Below, one piece after another: positions 46,210 through 56,688 of a stretch of 64,000 nucleotides of DNA (position 1 is its first letter; each line of letters begins with the position of its first letter). The DNA is from Hansfordia pulvinata (lineage: Eukaryota; Ascomycota; Sordariomycetes; Xylariales). Both the position numbers and the translations under genes were made by a program. The stretch lies in NCBI GenBank assembly GCA_006538405.1, contig BJKQ01000007.1:310001-374000 (forward strand). Direction: 5' to 3'. The notes under the pieces are model-generated. The model was not told the DNA's origin and ran no database searches. It saw nothing but the letters and a program-made list of their open reading frames with translations.

Positions 46210-47456
46210 CGTGTCGTTTCGTGACGTGTCGTGTCGCGACGTGTCCCGGCTCGTGTGCTTCTCGTCTATCACGCCGTGAGAGCAGGTCGAACGATGGAAA
46301 AGCCTCTATGTCTTATGTCCAATTCCTGAGATTGGATGCCGCAACCCTTATCTTTAGGGTGTACCGGCCCTTCGCGAGTGTGAGTAGTGTTATAAGTCGT
46401 CAACTGGGGTTGGATACCATCTCTCCCTTACGGCCGTGAGCCTCCGCGGATATCCCACCCTCACCCATCGATCAAGCCCGAGATCAAGGCCGAGCCCGTC
46501 TCCAACGGCAGACACGGAGCGGACAGAGATCCGCCTCGCGCACGCCTTTCGTGGCTCGTCTTTCCTGGACTTCACTTGCACGTGGGCGAGCGCTATAGCA
46601 TAGCATAGCGCAGAAAACCCACGCGATACGAACGCGATGCCTAGTCGACACACTACCTATACAGGGGTGGCCCTCGCCAGGGGGGGGACTCTCTCTCATA
46701 ACCCCGAGGATGCCCACTAATTAGTCTTTAGCTGCCGCGATACCCCTGCCGGCGCCGTCTCTTCTCCAACTCAAACTGACCCGGAGTGGGCGACGGGAGT
46801 GGGCGACGGGGAGGGGGAAGGAGACTGTGGCTCACTTCTCCCTCCTAGTCGAGCTCTTTGCCTCTCTCTTCCTTGGCTGTGAAGCTGGCGGCATCCTCGT
46901 TTGAGTATAAGCGCGCGACCCGTTTGTGCCCTCCCCCCCTGATCGATAACGGAGATGAAGGGGGTTCCTGGGGCCGTCGTGGGCACATCCATGTCGGTGG
47001 AGCCGGGGAAGCAGCTTTACGGCAGTGGACGTATCTGGATACCTTAGGTGCCTTAGGTAGTAATGAGGCCCTCGGCGATATGGGCGCATACTCTACTCGC
47101 AGCACACTATTGTCCCGAGCCGGACGATCATGTGAACGGGCCCAGCTGCGAGTCAAGGGTTGCGCCGGAATCGAAAGAGAATCGAACGATGGGCCGAGGA
47201 GGGCTCTTCTCTCTCTCTCTTGGAGGGACCGGCGCCCCCTCTCGTACGGACACTGATATTGTCGATATCTGCACGGCCACTGCTGTTGTGAGTCGGAAGT
47301 GAGACACAGCTTCCCGACCATCCATCCTCCCCAAGTTAGATCGCAGGTCCCGAGTCTGACCAAGTGGTTTATGCTGCCTTGGACCATCATCGCCCACCAA
47401 CCTTTCTCCCTCGCCACGCCTGTTGTCTCTCCTAGACTCACAGCCACTACTCCACG
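46210..47456. promoter_or_regulatory. Shared promoter region of the BVMO and DUF1365 genes
   Basis: About 1.25 kb between divergent start codons. It contains ACCTTAGGTGCCTTAGGTAG at 47041-47060, one of several dispersed CCTTAGGTA-type elements, and a short direct repeat GTGGGCGACGGG near 46785-46811. No gene. Confidence 0.45.
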
Positions 47457-50155
47457 ATGGAGCTCGTCCGCCTCGTCCCGTCCTTCCTCTTCTCCTACGG
47501 CCTCCGCGTCGCCGGCGAGGGCTGGGGCGCGGTGGGCGTGGCCGAGAACGCGCTGCAGGCCGCCGTCGTGCTGTGCTGCAGCAGCAGCACCGCTGCCCCG
47601 TCGTGGCCGGGCTGCTTCCTGGCCGCCCTCGTCTTCTTCCTCGCCCTGGCCTACTTCGAGACGGAGGCCGAGTACCTGGACCGCACCAAGGACGCCCGAG
47701 AGACAACGGCATACCCGGTGGTGACGTCCGAAGCCCTCCTCCCCGGCTCGTGTCCTGCCGGGTTCGGCACCTCCTCCTCCTCCTCCTCCTCTAAGCCCGC
47801 CACAAATCCCCATCTCCGCCGAGAAGAACTCACAGGCCCGCCCCTATTCCCCCGGTCGTCCCCGTCCCCTCGAGCCACCACGACCACCGCCACCGAAGCA
47901 GAGCAGGACCGGCGGCGGCGGGCGGCGCTCCTGGCGGAGGAGGGCCGGGACCTGCACGGCAAGGCGCTGCTGTTCCAGTGCCGGCTGCGGCACAAGCGGA
48001 CGGCGCCGTTCCGCGACAACTTCAGCCACTCGTACCTGTACGTGGGCGTGCCCGTGGGCCTGCACGCCTGCTACGCGCCGCTGCTGTGCGTCGACGAGGA
48101 GCAGCGCGAGTCGTCGCGCGGGGCCGGGGCTGCTGCGTGGTGGCCCTTTGGAAGGGCCGTCTTCAACGTCCGCCCGCAGGACCACGCGGTCCGCGGCGGC
48201 GCGCATCTGACGCTGAGGCAGAAGCTGACCGAGTTTCTCGTCAAGGAGGTAAGCGTTGATGAATGACTATTGCCCACCCCTTCCCCTTTTCATCTGTGCT
48301 GGGACTGTTCTGGTCTGACATCCGTGACAAACAGGGCGAGGACCCGAGCGAGTGGGCGTACGCGTACCTGGTGACGAACCCGTCGGTGGCGGGCCAGATG
48401 AACAAGCCCCTGATCATGTGGTACCTGTACTCGGCGGCGCGGGAGCTGACGGCCGTCGTCATCGAGGTGGACTCGTCGTTCGTCGAGCGGCGCATGTGGC
48501 TCACGCGCAACGTCCTCGACACCACCAACACCACCACCAACAACAACAGCCCGTACTGCTTCCGGGGCAGGTTCGTGAAAGACCTGCAGATCTCGCCCTT
48601 CCTGCCGACGGCCCTCGACTACACCATCGACACGTGCGACCCGTGCGCCGCCGGGGTCAGTGACGATAACAACCGCTTCGAGTTCCTCATCTCGGCGCGG
48701 ACCCCCGGGGAAGGCGGCCGCACGCTGATGGTCGCCCGGGCGTCGTCGACCGCCGAGTCGCTGGACCCGTCGGCGGCGTCCCTCGCCCAGAGGCTTTCGT
48801 TCGCCGCCCGCTGGTGGTGGGTGCCCATGGCGTCGACGGTCACGGCCCGCATCCTGTCCCAGGCCGCCCGCATCTACCTGCTGCGCGCCCCGCGCACCTG
48901 GTCCAGGCCCGAGCCCAAGCCCACCGCCATATCCAAGCCCGCCAGGACCGTGGAGAAGTGAGTGTCTCCCCCCAAAAAAAAGAAGAGACCCCTAGGTTAG
49001 GTAGACAGACATTGGCTGACTTTGTGTGAACCCAGAACGCTGGAGCGGTACTTCTTCCGCCTCCTCGAGGACGCCGTCGCGCGCCAGTCGGGCGTCGCCC
49101 GCGTCCGGTACATCACCTCGGGCGAGCACGCCGAGCGCGTGCGCATCCTGCGCGGACAAGGCCACGGCCAAGGTCAGAGCCACCAGAGCCAGGCAGTGAT
49201 AGGGGCGGCGGCAGTGCCAGCACCCGTCGCAGCCGCCGCCGCGCCTCCCAGCGCCAGAGCGGCGACCGCGACGACCGACAGCAACAAACACTGGAGGGCC
49301 GGCGCGAAGGGTCGCCCGCAGCAGCCGACGGTCGTCTTCGAGCACGGCGGCAACCCCACGCCCCCGGCTTCGCCCGTGGAGGACCCCCACGAGAACGATA
49401 GCGACTACTCTGCACCAGAAACCCCTACAGCAGACTTGACACACCCGCCTCCAATGACGGGAGGCGACCACGACCAAGGCAAGCAGGAGGAGGTCACCTT
49501 CGAGGTGCTCAGCCCCATCTTCTACTCGCGCTTCTTCTCCTACCGCGACGCCCGCGCCGCGCTGGCCAGCGAGCTGCTCGACCCCGAGGAGCGCACGCAC
49601 ACCGCCTGCTCCTCGGACCCGGAGCTGTTTGCGTCCCTTTTCGAAAACCACCAGCAGCAGCAGCAGCAGGACGAAGAAGACTACAACAACAAAGAAGACT
49701 CCACCACGACCACGGACAGCTGGAGCTGGGCCCTGACATCCCTCCTGCGCCGCGCCCCGCCGGCCCTCAACTACGCCCGCCGCGGCGAACCCTACGCCCC
49801 ATTCCGTGGCCCGTCCCGCGTGGACCGCTGGGTCGCGCGCGCCTGCGGCCCGGCGCGGGCCCGCGAGTACCGCCGCGCGCTGCTGCGGGTGCGCGTTGGC
49901 GAGCTGCTCGGGGGCTGCGACGCCTGGCCGTTCTACGGCGACTTCGAGCTGCTGGGCTTCAGCCGCGACGCCGCCGTCCGCGGGTGGGAGGCGGGCCTCA
50001 AGGCCGCGCTGGTCCTGGGGGCCGCCTCCGCCATTACTGTTGCGGGGGCCGCGGGGGGAAACGGGAGGGGGGAGGCGGGCGCCGGGCTGTCGCTGCTTGC
50101 CGAGGTGGCTGTCACTGGGTTGAACGTGTGGGCCGGCGTCAAGACTCTGTTCTGA
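47457..50155 (+). CDS. DUF1365 family protein
   Basis: Three exons (47457-48248, 48335-48957, 49036-50155) join in frame to 844 residues. An N-terminal hydrophobic segment (CFLAALVFFLALAYF) suggests a membrane anchor. The DUF1365 core is visible as ALLFQCRLRHKRTAPFRDNF, then SEWAYAYLVTNPSVAGQMNK and RFVKDLQISPFLP. The last third is a long Ser/Thr/Gln-rich linker followed by ALNYARRGEPYAPFRGPSRV and a C-terminal hydrophobic part. In bacteria DUF1365 genes sit beside cyclopropane-fatty-acid synthases and flavin oxidoreductases, which hints at lipid modification. Here it is divergent from a flavin monooxygenase. The function is otherwise unknown. No lesion. Confidence 0.82.
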
Positions 50156-52791
50156 GGGGGGGGGGGGGGGGGCAGAGAGGGAGAACATTGAGGGTGTGGA
50201 GCCCGGAGGTAGCGAGTGGGAAATAAGAGACCGGGGTGGTCTGCGAAACGAGCGGAAGTGGATGGTATAGTGCGGCAGGGAACAGCCTATAGTTTGCTTG
50301 TTCTTCTTTCCTCTTTGGGGATTCCCTTTTTCAACTTTTCCATGTATATACATATTCACTCATTCACTTATCCAAGCATTCCAGTCCATACATATATCAC
50401 CTTCTTGCATTTTCAACGATACCGGGGACATACCTACCGTACGTAAACCTCTGGGAAGGCGCGAATGTGCCGGAGGGATATCTCGGCCGATCAATTGACC
50501 GTCCAGGACTCAGGAGCCCGATCGTGGAATCCTCCCCCTTACAACATCAATGCCACATTTCCTCCCATCCTTGCTGTTCCTCTTCTACCTCCTAGACAAG
50601 CGCCTGAAGCGATTACTAGGTATCCTCAGCGTATAGCACATGTACGCGGCCGAGAAAGGACGCCGGCCCCGAGCCAAGCTGTCCCAGATAGGGTTGCCGT
50701 GCCGAGCAGGATCGATTGAGCCCACCACCCCCGGCGCCTTTAAGGCCGTGATGAGCAGGCGAGGTGTGCCTCTTAGGGCCGTCAACAGCCACCATCGCGA
50801 CTGCTACGGCCGTTACCGCATCGCCAGCGGAGCCGCAAGGCCGTGCAGGTCTCGGTGGGACCCCCTGGAATGGCCCCCGCAGCTCGGCAGTTCGGGGGGC
50901 CTCGCAGGGGAGGTTGCCTTACCTACCAGGTATACTGAGTTCCCACCGGCAATATCCTATCGGTTCCAAGACAAACGGGGCACACCACGTTACACCCTTC
51001 CATCGAGCAGCAGCAAGAAACGTTGGCGTGCTCGACCAGGCCTCGCTCGTTTACTCGTACCCCGGGGTAGTTAGTGACTATAAACCCGGGGCCCTGGCTG
51101 GCCACCCCCTGCCTGCCCCATGGAGGATTCGCAGGCCTGCTCGGTTGCGTCCCGAGGCCGGGCCACGTCCGGCAACAACAGAGGGGCTCTACGAGTTAGA
51201 GCCCCGGACTACCGCCAACCACCCATGCTATACTCCCACCCCGCCTGGTGCCCGGACGGAGCCGGGGGTGTAAGCGGGCATCGCTCGTCCGGGCAAGCCC
51301 AGCCCGCGTGCGCGGATCACGAGCACGAGCACCTATGTGGGGGGGGGTTTATCGATCTCTCATGACCCTCTCTCTTCTCCCCCGCGGGGCCCGGTCTGCT
51401 ACTAACGAGGTAGTCAGCTCAACCCGGAGTCCAGGACAGCCCACGTGTGGTCGATGCCCACCCTCCGGTATCTAATATGACCCACGTCCGGCGTTCATAG
51501 GCATCTCCAGGCGTTCATGCAGATGCTTGCCCCGTGGCTCGTCGTCCGCTGCGTCGGCCCCACGCGGCAATCAACTACCAAATTCTCGACTATTTGTTTT
51601 CCGGGACGAAACCTTGTCCCACTCACACTTCCAGATGGGGGTCGCTCAGATCCTGTCGAGTTGACCACCCAAATGTCCACCCTCGACCACGGTAAATGCG
51701 CCGCGTCTCGGCTTTACGCGGTGGGTGTAGCCTTGGAGGATGAGTATCGCGTCTTTCGTCTCCCCCCCCCCCCCCCCCCTGCCCCCCGGGGAACCAGCCT
51801 ATCCAGTCGGCGTCTCGCGAGTTGATCAAGGGCCGCTATCATGAAAGCAATCTCCTCCCCTCCCCCTCCCCAGTTGCCCATTCGGCCCGCCTCTCGCACC
51901 GGCTTCGACTCGGCTCCCTGGTCCGTGCTACGGGCATATCGGGCAGCTCTTTGATGCGTCGGGGCCGCGGGGACGCTGGTTGTTGAGCCCGAGGGGACTG
52001 TGATTAACCTGCTGGGGCGGTCGGGCAACACCCAGGGTCTCTACATCTTCAACTGATGCGGCAATGCAGGCACACACACAGGGAACGGAGTCCTGGAGAT
52101 CCGGCACCCCGGCTGCCGTCTCGGCTTGGCCTACACTCACACGCTGTCTACCAGACCGGCCATCGCGATCTTTGTCGCATTTGTCCTTCGGCCCACTCAC
52201 GGCGCGGTGACCGTCGCTGTCCGGGTTTCCAGGGGGGGAGAGGGGGCTCATATCTTCTCCGTCACAACATTCGTTGATAGTAACCAGGGGAGGGAGAGGG
52301 GGCTCATATCTTCTTCCGTCACAACATTCATGAACAGTAACCTCCAGGTACGTATGCTATCACGAGCCAGGACGGAGAGGAGGGCGAGTCTGGGCGGATG
52401 TCTGGATCTTCGCTCCATCGGAGGCTGCTGACAAACATGCCGTGCCTGCAAACCCTCCCCTCATCAGATCCAGGGCATTGGGGTCCTCACTGGACAGCCT
52501 TGCGTAGGGGCAGTTCAGCAACATCATTCGAGGCCTCCCAGAGACAGTAACCCCCAGGGGGTCCTGCGTTGAGTGACACATCACACACCAACCATACAAT
52601 CGAAAAGGCCGGGTGCGAGAAATCCATGACACTTTCAGGTTCTATTCTATCCGTTCAGGTTCTATTTGTCGCATCTCTAACCGAGATCGAGAAGCTTGAC
52701 TACACTAGTTGATGGTATGCGCAAGCTGAGGTTATGTTCTGAATCGCGGTTGATGGGCAACTGCCGAGTTCCTGGCTGCCAGCCGTGAGAC
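50156..52791. other. Gene-poor region
   Basis: About 2.6 kb with no gene I can support. It contains G- and C-homopolymers (50157-50173, 51762-51778) and the 56/57-bp tandem repeat listed separately. Readings are short and interrupted in all frames. Confidence 0.45.
52238..52342. repeat. Two-copy 56/57-bp tandem repeat
   Basis: Both copies read GAGAGGGGGCTCATATCTTC, then (T)CCGTCACAACATTC and AGTAACC, with a one-base length difference and a few substitutions. It is non-coding. Confidence 0.8.
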
Positions 52792-53720
52792 CTAATATCC
52801 CTTAAACTCACTCTCCGGCAATTTCTCCAGTCGATCGTAAACCTCCTGGGCCGTCATCGGGTGGCTCGTGGCCGTTCCCCTCAGGAGCAGGCGCATCATG
52901 CCGTCGCTGACCTTGAACCCCAGCTTCTCCTCATCTTCATCGATCGCCTTCTCGTGGTCCACGGTGGGCAGCGACCAGCGGGGGTACTTCTCGAACGGGG
53001 CCGGCCCGCCGTACAGGATCCTGAACGTCGCCTGGAACAGGCACTTGACGTCGTACCTCGCGGACGCTTCGTCGGTATCCTTCTTCGAGTCGTACTTCTT
53101 CGCGTTGTACCACCCGTATAACAGGAACGGCCGGAGCGGCGCGCTGCCGCCTTTCTCCCCGCCGGCCTGGGCCCCCATGGCGACGTACCTGGCGAGGAGC
53201 TGCCCGTGGACCCAGCCGCTCGCGTGGAGGTCGACCAGCCCCTTCCAGAGGGCCAGCACGTCCTTCTTCTTCTCCCCGGCGCCCCGGCGCTGCGCGTAGT
53301 CCCTCACGTACTGGCCCCGCGTCGCCACCGAGCCGCCCCCGCCAGCGTCATGACGAGCCGCACCTCGTGGCTGTCGACGCCGTCCTCGTCCACCGCACCG
53401 CGGGTCACTTGCGAGGCCACGAGGCCGGGCACCACCTCTGGCGGGCTGTGGCGCTGGTCCTTGTGGATGGCCTCCAGGTTCTTGATCTCCCGCGTGAGGA
53501 TATGCGACGTCCCGTAGTACTCGCCGTTGTCGGGCGCCCGGTTCTCCTCGAGCGCGACGGCGGCGTGCCCCAGGGTGCCCTGGTCCAGCTTGCCGCTGTA
53601 CAGCGTGCTGAAGCGCGTCGTGGGCATCGGCACCAGGTCCCTCACCGCGTGCCCGTCCACCGTGTACGACGACGGGCCGCCAGGCAGACCAAGTTGGTTG
53701 TCGGCGACATGGGAGGCGCG
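52792..53720 (-). pseudogene. Protein-kinase-like gene, frame-broken, start unresolved
   Basis: The N-terminal part lies in one frame (SSYTVDGHAVRDLVPMPTTR, then THTLTREIKN-like SHILTREIKNLEAIHKDQ, then EVRLVMTLAG). The remainder lies in the next (YVRDYAQRRGAGEKKKDVLA, LWKGLVDLHASGWVHGQLL, DVKCLFQATFRILYGG), ending SEFKGY at 52792. The break is at a G5 run (53336-53341), as if one base were missing. HASGWVHGQ resembles the catalytic-loop region of kinase-like folds (usual HGD), with Gln for Asp, and there is no clear DFG. It may be a pseudokinase or a decayed gene. No ATG begins the first frame; a TGA lies just upstream. Domain assignment by eye is tentative. Confidence 0.45.
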
Positions 53721-56688
53721 CTTTCTGGCGGGAGGTGGTTTTCAACCGGCCCTTTCTTGAAAAGTTTTGCTTGAGGATATTGATTGTCAGGGCACTTTGC
53801 TTTAACCCTCAACGGAAGAAGGGGGGACAAAGGAAAAGCAGAAAACGCCCGAGAGCAATGATCTGCGCGCGTTGAGAGGCAGCTAATCGTGTTGAGGAGA
53901 ATGTGCGTAGAACTCAGAAGAGCGCAATTCTTATCCTCTGTAAGTACAGGCCGCAAACGGATGATCCTCAACACCTGCCTCCTCTCAACTTTTCAGGGCG
54001 GTAGACTCCTCCTTATACACGCGCGTCTTGTTCCCTAGTTCGCTCAAGCGCTTTCTGGTCCCTCTCCGTAGCGCTGCAATTCGGGCTATTTGCCGCCTCC
54101 CTTTGGCAAACCGTGTCTCCCATACGGGTTACCTCCGCGTTAGCAGGCCGACACGCCGCCGCCTGCGTGCTTATTTACTGTACTGGCGCCCACATCTGTG
54201 TAAGATTAAGGGGTTGTCACGGGTCGTCCGCGTCGACTCACCGGGGACTCCTCGCTCGCCACAAAGTTTTGGTCAAGTCATCTATCTGGACATTGCCCCC
54301 CAGGTCTTGTGTTGCCACTCGCAAGACCTGGTTAACGTGTGCCAGCGGGATTCTTCGGGAGAGTTGAAACCCGAGGTCTAAAGGGTTGAGCCAGAGCACA
54401 AGGAGACCTCTTCGGGTGGCAATACCTCACAAGCACTCTTTTGCCTCCATGCATCGGGTGTCGCCTACACCCTTTGCCTCCTTGAAGACTCCTCTTGCCG
54501 AAGAGCTCAGCATAATGTATTGGAATAATCGCCCTAGGATAGAGGCACTGCAGACCCGAATCCGCGTGTCAACTTGGTGCACGGGCTGGGATTGATTCGC
54601 TGCTCAAAGCCCCACCCCCCCCCCCCCCCCCTCGTTTGCTTCTGTATCGCGTCCTCCAAAGGCAGAGCCCTGTGCGTGGCCCCGTAGGCCCGTGAGAGTA
54701 CTCGCCTCGTGAGTGCTGGGAAACGGCAAGCCGGCCTGAGATTCCAGGAGCTCTCGTTTCGACGGCGGCTATATTTACACGTTAGGGCCTAACGTAGGGT
54801 GGCGACAGGACGCCCGGTAGGCCGTGTAAGTCAACCTGGCACTTCGACGCCAGTTCAATTAGCTGTGGCGTGCGAGGTCGGGTCGGGTCCGAGGTTTCCG
54901 GTCCTGGGTTCTTTAAACCCACCTCGTTAATTATACCTCAAGTCTTTTCCAAATCAGTAAACTCACAAGCGAGGATGGTTCAGCGATGTCTGAGTGCTCA
55001 GGGTAAACAGCGTGCCCCTGGTCGGAAAAGGGCAACCTCATTTGCTTATCGCGCCTTGCTCAGCGAGGTTGCCACCATGACTCTCACGTAGTCACGCTGA
55101 CCTGCCAGCTTAGAGATGGCCCGCTACGACTACTGTAGACCCGCATGCGGCCTTGGCAAGGCGGCCTGGCGAGCCCGCCGGGACGCCAGACGATCTCTCT
55201 AACTACCTAGTATCCAGACACTACTAGCACATCTACTCGCAAATCCTACCTAATCCATGTACAGAGCTCAAGGGAGAAACGCACTGGTCGATGCGGGCGC
55301 TGAGCTAGGCCACCTTTTAGCTGGGCTGGAACAGTCTGTAGAGTTGTAGGATTGACGCTTCAACGAGTGGCGAGCTTCCTAAGCCTTGCGATTCACAACG
55401 CGTGTCTGACGCCGCCCCGGAGAGTACAGGCCGACAATGGACATCATAACTCTGATGCAGACTATCATCAATATGGAGGTTGCCGACCTTGCCTTTGGCT
55501 TAGGGGAGGGGGGATGGCTTGATACTACAGGGCAGCTTTTAGCTCAACTGGCATTTCACGAGGTTGGTGGTCTTCTAAAGTTGTGTGCGACCAAAACAAG
55601 GAATTGGGGCCAGGAACGACCCTGGGCATTCGAGCCCAGGCAGTGAGACTAATCCTGCCCCTTCTCTTAAGGCAAGGCGCGCATGCAAACAACAACGGTG
55701 CGAGGCCAGGCCGTGAAGGCTTCGAGAACGTCGGCGGCGATGGGGATCCGCCCCTTGTCCCGGGCCGGTAAGGCTTACGGGGCACGAATCCAGGTGCCAC
55801 TGGCGGGCACGCCATGAAGACGCCAGACGATGGCGCCTGAACACGAGCAGTAGGCCAGGCCGAGCCACCACTATGTGCCCAAGGCATGGACTTTCCAGTT
55901 CTATTCCGTGGCTGGGACGTAGCAGTGCTCGATCCGAAGGCGATCTCGCCGCCCTGGCCAGCTCCGTAAATAGAAATCGCTCGGAGAGTTTTGCTTTGGT
56001 CAGAGTCACGTTGCAGAGCCACGGAGAGAGGGGCTGATTCTGGTGAACATGCATCTATTGCGAACCTTGACGTTCAAGTTCTTGGGTACGTTAGGTACGG
56101 TTGGTGCCTACCTAACTGGACAGAAATCCGCAATATGTTAGGTACATGTACGCTGGCTTTTCTTGTATGGAAGTTGTGACCCCTAAGTTAGGTAGGTACA
56201 TGTAGGTAAGTGCCCAACATTAAAGGTAGGGACGTCCCTTCCATATCCGATGCGACCTGCCCGGCGCCTGGAACATCCAAAGGTACATGCAGGTACAGAG
56301 TATATAGGTATGTTCTTATGTACATAGTGCATGGAAGCTCCCCTTTGATGGACCGGGAGTCGACCTTGCGTGCTTGCCTGATACGAATATGTAAAACCTC
56401 AATTGATCAGCTTCTTCAGGATACGTGTGGAAGGCGCGACACTAAAGTGGGCGGGGTATCTCTCTCTATGTATGACACTTGCGTTGCGGCAGGCAGGCAA
56501 TCTCTCCCTTCGTCCTCGACCATCTTCCATCCGCTTCGCCCAACCCATTATACACCTCAGCTCCCAGAGAATCGCAAAGGCCGGTTCGCCACGTCGACGC
56601 CGTCTACTCGTATACGCCTGTCCGAACGCCAAATACGACAGGCACCAAGCGCGTACACCAAGCCCGCACTCCAGACCCGTCGGCCACT
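53721..56688. other. Gene-poor region
   Basis: Nearly 3 kb with no supported gene. The right part (56080-56320) is dense in TTAGGTAC, GGTACATG and TACCTAAC motifs. A C17-like run lies near 54615-54631. No mobile-element ORF or terminal repeat was seen. Confidence 0.45.

Noticed and set aside
48992..50359. 455-codon minus-strand frame opposite the DUF1365 gene
   Set aside because: Antisense shadow of the third DUF1365 exon; it has no ATG-led conserved sequence and no domain.
52238..52342. 56/57-bp tandem repeat as a transposon end
   Set aside because: Only two direct copies, no inverted termini and no transposase reading nearby.
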